From NCBI GenBank assembly GCA_032622095.1, contig CP136068.1, forward strand, positions 126,549,989-126,613,988: DNA of 64,000 bases. Reading direction: 5' to 3'. A program made the translations under genes and the position numbers. This DNA comes from Siphonodentalium dalli. Taxonomy: Eukaryota > Mollusca > Scaphopoda > Gadilida > Siphonodentaliidae. Below, piece by piece: positions 1-10,796 of this stretch. Numbering within the stretch: position 1 is the stretch's first letter; every line of letters starts with the position of its first letter. A model generated the notes under the pieces. The model was not told the origin of the DNA. It saw only the letters and a program-made list of their open reading frames with translations, and did no database searches.

Positions 1-297
1 CTCTCCAAATTAATAATAAACCATTCAAATGTAGACGTCTATAACTGAGTGAGATCATCCTTTCAGTCTAGAAAGGGATAAATTTGAATTTCCAGCCGTG
101 TGTAGCTGATATTTCTACGAGGTTGTAAAAACTTGTCACCTCACTGCCATATTATAATTAACAATCATGTTATATATAGTCATGCTGATTTAGCTGTGAC
201 GTTGGTTGTGCAAAGCGATGCTGTTAAGAAGTATCATTATTTTCCTCAAATCGTCATTAGTAGCCGAAAGTAGTAATAGCCCTTTGTTGCGTATTGT

Positions 298-1160
298 TAG
301 ATCATGCCATGAATGTCTGGCAAACGCCCGTAGTCAACTAGTACAAAAACTGGGATTTTGTTTATGTTCTGACCCGTTCTGAAAGGGAACTTTATAACAT
401 TGAACAAACAAGACCGGGAATATATTTCTTTGTTAATACTTGTACCTCGACAAAACGCCCAGAAATATAGCCCAAATGAAGCTGCAACAGCCTAAATTAT
501 CTTGGGTCTGTCTGAATAGAAACATACAAATATGGATAGCATTGGAACCGGCTCATTGACCACATTGTGATAGTTACAGTTATGCCCTGTGCCAATGCAT
601 TCTCTTATATATGCGAGTCGACCATAGGTCGCCTCGCATATATAAGAGAATGCATTGGCCTAAAACAAATTCATTTTTTAACACTTTTTACCATTTTTTT
701 CTTACATTCTTTAACAATTTTATAATTTGTTCTTACATTTTTAAACAATTTTTATAATATTTTTCTGCATTCTTTGACAATTTTATCATTTTTAATATGT
801 GTTAAGCCAATGCATTCTCTTATATATGCGAGGCGACCTATGGTCGACTCGCATATATTAGAGAATACATTGGCACAGGGACGTTTTGTTGGGTAAAGGG
901 TTAATACGTGTTCGTCAATCATCTATATATATCGCATTAGGTGATGGTCCCAGCGTGTAGCTCGAGATTGCATGCTTTTCTGTGACTTTTGTGAGCCGAC
1001 ATCGCAATAAAGATTGAATTAATTACCCAGGAGAAATTCCATAATTGTAAGCGACACAAAGAAAAGTCACTCCCTGTCAAAACTACACATAACGTTCCCA
1101 GGTTTTGTACTGGTGGAGTATGATCTCTACGTGCGTTAGCCAGAGTAGATTGCATTATTT
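298..1160. mobile_element. Foldback/MITE copy (TAGATCATGCCATGAAT family), interrupted
   Basis: The left end (TAGATCATGCCATGAAT at 298) and the following 130 bases match the elements at 14782 and 51033. The segment 935-1160 matches their right half (for example AATTAATTACCC.GGAGAAATTCCAT). The middle is occupied by the double-hairpin element at about 585-904. The family is a non-coding inverted-repeat element; its superfamily is not evident. Confidence 0.6.
585..904. mobile_element. Double-hairpin element, TTAA-ended type
   Basis: Two near-perfect hairpins (591-659 and 806-874) have arms GCCAATGCATTCTCTTATA and a loop containing CGACCATAGGTCG. They flank an AT-rich centre. The right end reads GGTAAAGGG then TTAA at 901-904; the same terminus appears inverted at 35739. 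The left end (CAGTTATGCCCTG) lacks a TTAA and matches the opposite end of the 35.7 kb copy. Non-autonomous DNA element with no coding capacity. Confidence 0.7.
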
Positions 1161-1677
1161 GACCGCACACAATAGTGAATGTAAATGATGGCGTTATGTA
1201 CCGTGTAATACATTCCGAGCTTGTTTTGTTTCATGTCATCGCGTGTGTTGTGAACATTGCTTAGTACATTGTACATCTAATTCCAATGAATGTGACGTAT
1301 ATGGCCATCGTGATCACAGGCATGATCTAATAATCTCGGTCTCATTGTCGATTAAAATAAATCGAAGGTATATGACCGCCTTGGTGGCGTTACGACCCAA
1401 AGATCTCGGTTAAATGCCGATGTTCTAAGCTTCTGAAGCAGCCAATTAAATGGTTAACTATTCGTATATACGGTTATTTCCTAAGTTCTTTGAAGTTTCA
1501 CTAACTATATAGTCATGCTGACGTATTATGACCATGGAATGCACGCAGGCCAATAACAATAAACCTTACATTATACTCATTGCATGGAATATACATTCAG
1601 TTAAACTTTTGCACCAAAATGGTCTACCATTTGCTTGAGGGGTGTTTTTAGTACACAAGTATATATATATTGGGAAA
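1161..1677. other. Intergenic or intronic sequence, nothing recognised
   Basis: AT-rich sequence with no supported exon, RNA gene or repeat boundary. It probably lies in the intron upstream of the first visible PDE9A exon. Confidence 0.4.
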
Positions 1678-2145
1678 TTAAAGGCCCACTTAATTTTCGA
1701 ACCCCCAGGTAACATTATATAAAATATATGCCATATTATGTACCATTTGAAAGAGGAAGCTACAAAACATTGTATTATCAACTTATCCGGTGTAATAAAC
1801 TGTGGACACGTTGTTTTTGTTGAGTTGCCAACGCGTTTTGTCATCAAGATTGAAGTAAAAATCAGTATTATTTTCAATGCAGGGGGAATAACTCTATATA
1901 TTAAAGATAAAGTTCTTCCCCTTCCGTTGAAAAAGTTTGAATTCTGTTGCATTCTGGATGCCAGAGGGGGGAGTCTTCAGCAGTTTTCTATTTCTATGTG
2001 GGCATCTTCTGAGACACAGATGTTTCAAATAGTGATGAATTATAGTATTTTAATCATATTTTATGGCATAGATTGTTATTAAAACCGTATATCAAGTCAC
2101 TATAAAAAAAATAATCAGCGACTCGAAAATTAAGTGGGCCTTTAA
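1678..2145. mobile_element. TTAA-flanked piggyBac-like MITE (AGGCCCACTT family)
   Basis: A 468 bp element is bounded by TTAA at 1678-1681 and 2142-2145, with 19 bp terminal inverted repeats AGGCCCACTTAATTTTCGA and its complement. TTAA duplication is the signature of piggyBac-type transposition. The short open frames inside (both strands) have no recognisable domains. A second copy spans 39920-41702. The element ends only 65 bp before the PDE9A exon at 2211. Confidence 0.8.
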
Positions 2146-2210
2146 ATATGTTTACACCAAGTAAGTACGTCGCTGTTCACTTTAATAATAAATATATGTT
2201 ATACTTGCAG

Positions 2211-2398
2211 CTCTGCGTTCAGGAAAACTACAGAAATAATCCGTTCCACAATTTCCGTCACTGTTTCTGTGTATCGCAGATGATGTACGGTATGATTCAC
2301 GTCTGTAAACTCCACGAGAATATCTCGAAGGAAGATATATTTATCCTATTAACGGCAGCAGTATGTCACGACCTTGATCATCCGGGTTATAACAACAC
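2211..2398 (+). CDS. PDE9A: PDE9A-like phosphodiesterase, internal exon with catalytic His motifs
   Basis: This is the first exon of the gene visible here. It follows a TTGCAG acceptor and ends at a GTGAGT donor, leaving two bases of a split Thr codon. It encodes residues 1-62 of the visible protein. It contains the class I cyclic nucleotide phosphodiesterase signature: HNFRHCFC (His13 as catalytic acid, His17 as metal ligand) and CHDLDHPG (His53 and Asp54 as metal ligands). The run from [15 protein letters not shown] to HPGYNNT is nearly identical to what I know of vertebrate PDE9A, which hydrolyses cGMP with high affinity. Earlier exons (N-terminal region and start of the HD-type catalytic domain) are not in the window; I found no matching exon in 1-2210. 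The symbol is by homology. Confidence 0.95.
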
Positions 2399-2497
2399 GT
2401 GAGTATATACAGCGCCACCTATTGCCAATTTGCCATTTGCATATATAACCAACCGCTTCTGTGTACGGTGTCCCCCTCCTTTTTAGCTCAACTTCAC

Positions 2498-3865
2498 TTT
2501 GTAAAGTTTGAGCTATTGTCGTTGGTTGGCGTCCGTCGACAATGTGTCCGTCCGGACGTGCGTGCGTCCGCACTAACCAGAGAGTACTTGTGGGGTGCGA
2601 TGAATTTAACATGAATTTAACATGCTTTTCTTGTAATTGTCTTTAAAAATACGCTCTTTAAAAAATATTCAGTTGTGGGTTGCACCCCACAAGTTACTCA
2701 AACAAAAGATCGCATCCCACAAGTATTCATAGGTATGTGCGGTCACCCCACAAGTATACTCTGGCCAGTGCATGGAGACATGCGCCCGTCAACAATTTCC
2801 TTTGGCCCACCCTGCAGGCCGCATCCTTCAATCGATCATCACCAGTCGTCATATGGATTATCGGGTGATCTCTAGGCGGGAGCCATCGATTTGTTTCTAA
2901 ATTCTTTAAACACACATGGCCGCCAGCAGCCATTTTTGATTTTAAATCTGAATCCATCGGCACACCATGCAGCGCATTTATTGAATAAATGTTTTGAATA
3001 TTTACAGGCATGCTTAGGATCACCTCTTGATGGGAGCTACAAAATTTTAACGATTTTCGATGAAAAACATGGCCGCTGGCAGCCATCTTCAATTTTACTC
3101 TTTGCATGACTAAATCCTTTGGCCCACAGTACAGACCACAGCCTTCATTTAATCTCCACCAAACTCCACATGGATCTTTGGGGTGTCATATTGATGGGCA
3201 CACTCGATTATGTCCTATATTCGTTAAAAAACATGGCCACCAGCAGCCATCTTGGATTTTGCTTTTTACGTGACTAAATCCTTTGGCACACCATACAGGC
3301 CACATCCCTCATCCGATCATCTTCAAACTTCATATATAACTTTGTGATGACCTCTAGGTGTAAGCCGTCGATTATTTCTTAAATTTGATAAAAAATATGG
3401 CCGCCAGCAGCTATCTTGGATTTCATATTTGAATCCATCGGCACACTCTGCGGCCCGCTAAGTATTTTTTTTGGGTAAATTTTCAGGCATGAGTATGATC
3501 ACCTTTAGATGAGAGCTATCGAATTTGAACGATTTTCTATTAAAAACATGGCCGCCGACAGCCATCTTGTGTTTTACTCTTGCTTGACTAAATCCTTCGG
3601 CAAACCCTACAGGCCACATCCCTCATCCGATCGTCACCAAACTTAATAAGGATCTTCGGGTGACCTCTAGATGTGAGCCAACGATGTTTTCCGAAATTCG
3701 TTTAAAAACATGGCTGCCAACGGCCATCTTGTATTTCACTCTTTGCAGGAGTTAATCCTTTGGCACAACCTACAGGCCACATCCCTCATCCGATCGTCAC
3801 CAAACTTCAAGGATCTTCAGGCTGACCTCTCGGTGGGAGCCAACGATAAGTCAAGACAAGTTTGT
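2498..3865 (+). repeat. Tandem repeat region, ~160 bp units
   Basis: The motif ACATGGCCGCCAGCAGCCAT recurs with small changes at about 2914, 3068, 3233, 3396, 3547 and 3709, giving unit lengths of about 150-165 bp. Each unit also carries the CCTTTGGCACACC...CAGGCCACATCCCTCATCCG block. The preceding 2498-2780 stretch has GTCCGTCCG-rich and CACCCCACAAGT repeats and looks like the leading part of the same element. Non-coding, inside PDE9A intron 1. I cannot name the family. Confidence 0.65.
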
Positions 3866-4008
3866 CAATGATCCATGAGTGTTTTCCTATATAATACTGT
3901 ATATCTCTCTTTCCCTTCACTGGCACGGTATATATAGCACCACGATTCTGTTCGTGTTTTCGGGGTTAGTAATGTCTACGTTTCTAACTCGAACGGTGTT
4001 TCTTGCAG

Positions 4009-4165
4009 ATACCAGATTAACGCCCGGACAGAACTGGCGATCCGGTATAACGATATCTCCCCTCTAGAAAATCACCACTGTGCCGTTGCCTTCCAAATAC
4101 TCTCCAACCCTGAGTGCAACATACTGTCAAACGTTGATAACGATACATTCAAGAGGATACGAGCC
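4009..4165 (+). CDS. PDE9A: PDE9A-like phosphodiesterase, exon 2 of the visible part
   Basis: The exon begins after TTGCAG, completes the split Thr codon and ends before GTAAGT. It encodes about residues 63-115, including [20 protein letters not shown], which matches the PDE9A block around the first metal-site helices and is strongly conserved. The following [17 protein letters not shown] loop is more divergent. The joined frame with the previous exon is open. The 1.6 kb intron before it carries ~160 bp tandem repeats. Confidence 0.94.
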
Positions 4166-4915
4166 GTAAGTTGTTTCTTTTTTATCGAGATATATTTTTA
4201 GTTTAACAATCTGAAGTTACAAGTCACAACATCAACATAATACTCGACTATTATAGTTAAATTTGACAGAGTAAAATCCATGTTTTGTGTCAGTCAAATT
4301 TGACAGAAGAAAATCCACGTTTTGCCGCTATGCTGATTATGTCGGAACTATATATGCCATGGCATATATATATATCCGTGCGTATATCATATAAAAGCAA
4401 ATGAATCAGACTCCATATAAAATTGACTTTTCACCATGTTGCGCGAACCGCTATCAATTGGCAATGGCGTAATAACTGTTCTGTAAGGCACTGATGTTTT
4501 GTTTGCCACAATTGTAGATGAAACAAATATAGTCACTCGTAATCGAACGTTCGAACGTTCAACTTAAAGAAATTTACCTGCAAATCAAATGTGGTAATGA
4601 TTTTCTTTATAACACTATTTGCAATAACTTCTGAAATATAAAATTTTCTATTGTGCACTCTATTTGATCATGAAATATCAATATTCAGCATCCACTACAA
4701 CTGCTAAATATCATTATACTGATGAAATTCAAGATGTATAAAATCTGGTAATAATGCAGAATAATGCATGCCAAATAATCGACTTGTTTTTCACTTTGTA
4801 AGACGACATTGTGGTATATTTGTATCCCATGGTAGCGCAGTATCCAGGTTTCCAACATACATTGTAGAAATACTGTTTCTTTATGTTTCACCTTGGAAAA
4901 CCTTGTCTCTTGCAG
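4166..4915. other. PDE9A intron 2, no further feature recognised
   Basis: AT-rich intronic sequence between two confident exons. A short palindromic stretch CGAACGTTCGAACGTTC lies near 4545. Open frames here overlap the exon at 4916 or are random. Confidence 0.5.
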
Positions 4916-5032
4916 GGTATAACGATGTTGATCTTGGCTACAGACATGGCCAGGCACGGCGAAATCATGGAGAACTTCAAGGAGAAACTCGGTTTGACTT
5001 TCGATTTTGCGCAGAAAGACCACGTCGATACG
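4916..5032 (+). CDS. PDE9A: PDE9A-like phosphodiesterase, exon 3 of the visible part
   Basis: This 117 bp phase-0 exon lies between TCTTGCAG and GTAAAT. It encodes residues 116-154, starting GITMLILATDMARHGEIMEN, the well-conserved PDE helix ending in TDMARH. The following KEKLGLTFDFAQKDHVDT segment looks one residue longer than the human loop as I remember it. The downstream intron is 9.6 kb because of a retrotransposon and several foldback elements. Confidence 0.95.
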
Positions 5033-5406
5033 GTAAATATAGATTTCCCCCATTAAGACCATAGATATTGCATCAGCATCATGTGTTCTAGTGTTGCAAA
5101 ACTGTTCCTTTTAAAAACAAAAATGTACATGTCATTGGTGTAAACAGAGCATTAATCACACAAAATAAATGTCGTACTATGTATATAGGTGTAAATATTA
5201 TTTGAGAAAAATAATAAAATATAGTCAGCCTAATTCTGCGGTAGGTTATCTAATTTTGTCGTCTGTTATATCTTTAGAGCGTAAATATATTGGGTTAACC
5301 ATTTTGTGATGGGAGCTGCGCGGGTGCAGCAATTCTGGACAAGTGTGAGAGTTTCCTAAATCAAAACAACTCAGTAAAAGGATCACTCGCCACCATAAGT
5401 GGTAGA

Positions 5407-6398
5407 ATGAAAACGTTAGAGGAAGCACAAAATAAACAGAAGTGCACATCGAAATCTTCTCAACCCATTGACCGATGCCAATGTGAGCATCGATGCGCAG
5501 AAAATCTTAGAGCGGACCTTCGTAGTTTTGCCACGCATGTCTACGGCGAACTAAATCGTTTTGCTCATGTCACCTGGTCAACTCTTCACGCCAACAGAAC
5601 TCAAAACGTGCCTGATGTGTCCATAATTCAGCAATCTTCTCCAGAAAGTCATGTTGATATACAGCCTGCGAACTCGCCTAATGTTGGGAATACGTCTTCA
5701 CCCGTGCATCCCAATTACACCCTCAAGACGCATCAACCCCAACTTCTTCTAAACCAAATGTCAAGTATTCAGACATTGACAGTGATTGGACGGGAGGTAA
5801 CTCTATTAACGCTACGCACAACTCTCATTCTAGTCGAAAAGTTGACAATAGCCATTCAGCCAGCATACTGGAGAGCATAGATGTCGATGACTTCAATAAC
5901 CGACCTAGACATGCATCTCCTAGAGATACCACATCTTCTTTCAGCCAGAATCATACGCGAACAGAGGATAGACGTGTTGACAATAATTCAAACCACGATA
6001 ATCGCAGTAACGATTACTACAGATATGACGATTCGCACGACATGGATTATGTACGTTTTAAACAAAATGAAAACTCCCGTCCCATCAGGACGCGGAGAAT
6101 CTTTGTTGGTAATCTGGACACCAAAGTGGACGCCCAAGTTCTCTCAGACTACCTTAGTGAATATAATATTCGTCACTCGGTAATTCGCATTCTCCGTGGT
6201 GGAAAGTATGACGGTCCAGTCTCGGCACGTATAAATGTTTATGTTCATGATTTTGAAGAAGCCCTGGAGACCGGTTTCTGGCCAGAGGCTGTATTTTGTA
6301 GACCCTGGCTTTCTAAGAGTTCATTCGGCGACAGACGTCCTGCAACAAATAATGTCCGTTTTAACCGTCAGTCAAATCGGTTTGGAGAGGATGCTTGA
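5407..6398 (+). pseudogene. Retrotransposon ORF1, RRM-like, frameshifted
   Basis: The N-terminal part is open in one frame from ATG 5407 (MKTLEEAQNKQK; Cys/His-containing QCEHRCAENL). The C-terminal part is open in another frame from just after a stop at 5679-5681 to the TGA at 6396-6398. The second frame has a Ser/Asn/Asp-rich linker and then RRIFVGNLDTKVDA...VLSDYL, an RRM-like nucleic-acid-binding fold typical of non-LTR ORF1 proteins. The two frames overlap between 5682 and 5880, so a single one-base change in that stretch explains the break. Programmed frameshifting is possible but has no supporting signal I can see. ORF2 starts 44 bp downstream. Confidence 0.7.
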
Positions 6399-6442
6399 TA
6401 TCCCAAATGTTGTAGTAATTTCTTCACTTTCAGATCTAAAAT

Positions 6443-9400
6443 ATGCCTAATGCATGGCACACAATGATTCGCACTGATAAACATAGTATTGTGTATAAGA
6501 ACTCACACAAACGTAGGTCTTTTGCACTGTCAATTTGTATTTGTATAGTCGTGATGTTGAATATCGTCACGTGGAATGCTACTGGGGCGATGGGTAGCAG
6601 CAGCTACATGTCAGATCTACTTGCAAATCAGGAGGTGGACTTTTTTGGAATCAGCGAGCATTGGCTCCACAATCACAATGTACACATACTTGATACTATT
6701 AGCAACAATTACCGGTACCACGCAGTGTGTGATTTCTCACAGAGACTACCCATGCAGAGGGGGCGTGACAAGGGTGGTGTAGCGATTTTCTGGCACAGAA
6801 GGCTGGATAGCGCTGTCTCAATACTTGACCTAAATGACGATAGACTATGTGGTATTCAATTACAGTTAGATAACTTGCAATACATTTATATTATACAGGT
6901 CTATCTGCCCTCAACGAACTACACAGTCGCATTTTATCGTGACTATTTAAATAAGCTGGACATTACGATTGATTATTACTCTTCTATGGGTACAGTTATT
7001 GTTATGGGTGATTTTAACGGCAATATCCAGAAATCGGATGCCAGAAATCGCAGTTTCAAGAAACTTATCGCACGTAGGAAACTCGTTTCTGTGAATCAGT
7101 CTGATCCGGTCACACGTTTGGTTGCTACACACATTCCAGCTTCTGCCGCAAGCGATTCAGGCACCACGATCGATCATATATTTATACACAAATCAAATCT
7201 GCACCGTGTAAACGAAATAAGAGTCATCGACGACTCTGCCACTGATTATTCCAACCACCGTCCTATCAAAATGCTCATCGAGCTAGGCAATCACCGCACT
7301 CGTCCAAATTCCGAGCGATGCACTGTCAACTGGAAGAAGTTTTTATCTTCAGAATCTTCAATGGCTGGTTATCAAAATTGTGTCGATGAACTTCTACCCA
7401 ATAGTCTCATTACGGATTCTGCTAGTCTTGATAAATATTACTCAGGCATTATCGAAGCTATTAATTCTGCGTCGTCAATCTTCATTCCAAAAAAAATGTA
7501 CAAATCGCACGTTAAACCATACTGGAATGAAAAGCTGAAGGAACTTCATAATCAAATGCGCAACTTCAAACGTTTATGGAACGTTGAAGGTCGCCCAAGA
7601 GGTCAGGATCACCTCTCGTATGCCCAATATAAAGCAGCGAAGTGTGCGTTCCGCAAGGAACTACGACATAGCAACTTGAAATTCTTATCAAGCCAAAACG
7701 ACCAAGTTGACAATGCTGCGGAAATCAACCAAGAGCACTTTTTTCGGTTATTTAACCAAAACAAATCTAGAACTAGGGCAACTAATAATAACTTCTTCGA
7801 GGTTGACAATGCTATGCTCCGTAATCCAGAAGAAATCACAACTGCGTGGGCTGAGTATTATGAACGATTATATTGCCAACTTGAGTCGGACGCATTCGAT
7901 CATCATCATTACGATTATGTCAACATTTCAGTTGAAGACATTGCATCTAACATAAACACACATGGTGTCTCTACCCCACTTGATAAACATATGTTATATC
8001 CTATTTCTATCCAGGAGCTAAAGGAAATTCTCAAGTCAATGAATATGGGGAAAGCTCCTGGTCCGGACATGATATGTTACGAGCACATTGTGTATGGAGG
8101 CGAGTCGTTACATGAACGGTTAGCGTACGTCTTGAACAAAATGCTAGATCTACAACATATACCCGCTATGGCAAAATCTGGCCTGATGGTTTCCCTGTAT
8201 AAGGGGGGTGATAAGCCAAAAACTAAATTCGATAGCTACAGGGCAATAACTCTTCTACCAGTTCTGTATAAGACACTAGAAAAAATAATGTTGTCTCGCA
8301 TGGAACGCAATACGCCAAATCTAATTAAAGTTCACCCCCTTCAAAACGGTTTTCAGAAAAATGTCAGTTGTCTTATGTCGTCATATGTATTGCACGAAAG
8401 CATGAACTTCACAAAAGAACAACAGTCTAAACTATTCGCCTGCTTCTTGGATGTACATAAGGCATTCGACACAGTATGGATCAACGGCTTATTGTTGAAA
8501 CTACACCATCGTGGGTTCCAAGGCAAAATATGGCTCCTCCTAAGAGAGTTTTTGAGTAATATATCATGTGTAGTCAAACATACAGACATTCTGTCTAAGT
8601 CAATTGCGATAAAACAAGGCGCAAGGCAAGGGGGTATTTTATCCCCTCTGTTCTATATGTTGTACATAGATGATCTGTTGTATGAACTTGAAGCTTCAAA
8701 CTTTGGTTTTCGACTTTTATCCTCCAACTGCTCGTCTCCAACACAAGCTGATGATATGACATTGTTGTCCCTCTCAAGTTACGGCTTACAACGTTTATGC
8801 GATATATGCACATCATATAGTCAAAAGTGGCGGTTCATGTATAATCCAAACAAATGTAAAGTCATCGTTTTTAACGAAACTTCTCGCCAGAGTTGCAACA
8901 CAAGTAGACGATGGACTGTCGCTGGTAGTACTTTGACCGAAACAGACGAAATCACTCATTTGGGCATACAAGTAAATAAGTACAGCTTTGTCAAAGAATT
9001 TGTTGAAGTCATTGTAGACAAAATCAGGTCAACGTTTTTCCTCTTAAGCAATGCTGGACTTTATGCCGGAGGGATCACTCCGTCGAGTTGCGCAACTATA
9101 TACAAAACGATGGTGCTGCCAAAAGGATTATATGGATCAGAATTTCTGTGTGGCATGTCTGTGTCAGATACTACTTCGCTCGAGAAAATCCACCGATTTT
9201 GCTTGAAACGCATTCAAGGACTGCCTGTAAGGACGAGAACCGATATTGTCCTAGGTCTCATGGGCCTAGGCCCTATTTCCTCTTTTATAGATGCACGAAA
9301 ACTCAGTTTGTTTGGTAGCCTTTGTCGCATATCGCCTTCCAAAGTATGCAAGGAAATTTTTGTATCAAGACTTCACATGCATCTTTCTCGTCAATATAAT

Positions 9401-10033
9401 AATCCTCAGTCATACTTTGCTGACATTGAACGAACTCTTATTTCTCACAACTTGAACCAATATCTTGAGCAACTCGCAGTAGTCGGTACGTGTCCAATCC
9501 GCCCGGAGTGGACCCGACTAGTCAAAACGGAAGTCAACAGTAAGCGCGATATCGACTGGACGCAAAATGTTCAAAACGACCCAACACTAACATGCTTCTA
9601 TCAAATCCAAAGTCACTTACAGATGTCTCTCCTTTGGCGTTGTTGTCGGCAATATCCAGAGCGGAAGAGATACTTTTTCACCGTTGCCCAACTTATAGCG
9701 ACTACTGCTACCAAACACGAGGGTACTTGTGCGTTATGTCACTTGGTTTATGACGACGTGGTAACACACGTTATGATTTATTGCACTCATCATATATTGT
9801 GCTCTCATCGTAATGACATGTGGTACCAAATGATTGACACATTTGGATTACTGTTCTATCTTTGGGTGGATGAGCTTGACGATGATGAACTTGTTATGCT
9901 TCACCTTACAAAACTGCCGTCTGAATTATTTTCTTTCATTGAAGACCCTATGTTTTTCGTATCATTTATAGTTCACCACACCCACATATTATGGCTATCA
10001 CACAAAATGCTGTCAAGTCTTCATTCTGAGTAA
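6443..10033 (+). CDS. Retrotransposon ORF2: APE endonuclease and reverse transcriptase, 1196 aa
   Basis: A single open frame of 1196 residues. Residues about 39-280 form an apurinic-type endonuclease: LNIVTWN, ISEHWL (Glu72), MGDFNG (189-193), TTIDHIF (241-247) and SNHRP (270-274). The reverse transcriptase follows, with MGKAPGPD (about 534), PVLYKTLEK, FLDVHKAFDTV (about 670), GARQGGILSPLFY and the catalytic-site motif TQADDMTLL (about 765-773). The last has Gln where F/Y usually precedes ADD. Near the C-terminus is CALC-x9-H-x4-C (about 1096-1117), a zinc-knuckle-like motif. The function is target-primed reverse transcription of the element RNA. The true start could be the Met at residue 38 just before the endonuclease. 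Confidence 0.92.
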   Translation: MPNAWHTMIRTDKHSIVYKNSHKRRSFALSICICIVVMLNIVTWNATGAMGSSSYMSDLLANQEVDFFGISEHWLHNHNVHILDTISNNYRYHAVCDFSQRLPMQRGRDKGGVAIFWHRRLDSAVSILDLNDDRLCGIQLQLDNLQYIYIIQVYLPSTNYTVAFYRDYLNKLDITIDYYSSMGTVIVMGDFNGNIQKSDARNRSFKKLIARRKLVSVNQSDPVTRLVATHIPASAASDSGTTIDHIFIHKSNLHRVNEIRVIDDSATDYSNHRPIKMLIELGNHRTRPNSERCTVNWKKFLSSESSMAGYQNCVDELLPNSLITDSASLDKYYSGIIEAINSASSIFIPKKMYKSHVKPYWNEKLKELHNQMRNFKRLWNVEGRPRGQDHLSYAQYKAAKCAFRKELRHSNLKFLSSQNDQVDNAAEINQEHFFRLFNQNKSRTRATNNNFFEVDNAMLRNPEEITTAWAEYYERLYCQLESDAFDHHHYDYVNISVEDIASNINTHGVSTPLDKHMLYPISIQELKEILKSMNMGKAPGPDMICYEHIVYGGESLHERLAYVLNKMLDLQHIPAMAKSGLMVSLYKGGDKPKTKFDSYRAITLLPVLYKTLEKIMLSRMERNTPNLIKVHPLQNGFQKNVSCLMSSYVLHESMNFTKEQQSKLFACFLDVHKAFDTVWINGLLLKLHHRGFQGKIWLLLREFLSNISCVVKHTDILSKSIAIKQGARQGGILSPLFYMLYIDDLLYELEASNFGFRLLSSNCSSPTQADDMTLLSLSSYGLQRLCDICTSYSQKWRFMYNPNKCKVIVFNETSRQSCNTSRRWTVAGSTLTETDEITHLGIQVNKYSFVKEFVEVIVDKIRSTFFLLSNAGLYAGGITPSSCATIYKTMVLPKGLYGSEFLCGMSVSDTTSLEKIHRFCLKRIQGLPVRTRTDIVLGLMGLGPISSFIDARKLSLFGSLCRISPSKVCKEIFVSRLHMHLSRQYNNPQSYFADIERTLISHNLNQYLEQLAVVGTCPIRPEWTRLVKTEVNSKRDIDWTQNVQNDPTLTCFYQIQSHLQMSLLWRCCRQYPERKRYFFTVAQLIATTATKHEGTCALCHLVYDDVVTHVMIYCTHHILCSHRNDMWYQMIDTFGLLFYLWVDELDDDELVMLHLTKLPSELFSFIEDPMFFVSFIVHHTHILWLSHKMLSSLHSE

Positions 10034-10796
10034 TATCCAAACGTATCAACGAAAATCCACAGTGGTATATTAGGACCAATTATTAACTGATCACCACAGA
10101 AATCAAAATCCAATGTTCGGATCAAAAATGCAAAGGAAATAAGCTTTCATTCCAAATTAAGTTATATTACCACATCAGACGAAAGGCCAATTACGTTGAT
10201 ACAGGTAATATGTTTTTTTCGAAATTGTATCTCTGTGTATTGTAGTCTGTCGGTGTAGTCATCATCACTCGTCCATGCGGATGTGATGTTACCGGTGTGA
10301 ATTTAAAAATAGCAGTTGTGTGCGCTTTTGTATTCCTTGCACTTATGCATTGTGGTATATCAATTGTATTTGAATAGTAAACGACACAATACTAACATTT
10401 GAATAATATTCCAAAATATAACTGATTGCCGCCAGTAAATTAGCAAATGCGAGTGTAAGCATTTATTCTCTGTACCTTTCGGATTTTATCCGCATTATGT
10501 AAATATGTTCAGGTTTAAAGTTATGTTCGCGTGCCTGTGTTTGTCTGTCTGCATACTATGTCCGCATGTCGGTATGTCTGATTGCATGTCTGAATTTATA
10601 TCTGCCTGTGGGTAAGGCTTCTCAATATTTGACCCAACATGTATAACATGTCTTGGTGGCACTTGTGTCATTTTGTGTATATATATACTGCTATTTGTTT
10701 ATTGTCATGTTGGCTAAAATGTTAGCCTATCTTGATACTGTATACATGTATAACATTTGATAAACTCTTCAGTTATGGAGGTCAATAAAGATATAT
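10034..10796 (+). other. 3' UTR and tail of the non-LTR retrotransposon
   Basis: Non-coding sequence after the ORF2 stop. It includes a run of TGTCTG-type repeats (about 10535-10610) and ends AATAAAG (10784-10790) followed by an AT dinucleotide tract. Termination in a short repeat rather than poly(A) is common in CR1-like elements. Confidence 0.6.

Noticed and set aside
1566-2082. Open frames over the first TTAA MITE
   Set aside because: The second copy (39920) does not preserve either frame, so they are not coding.
1-2210. Upstream PDE9A exon
   Set aside because: No segment flanked by splice sites encodes the expected residues before LCVQENY; upstream exons probably lie outside the window.
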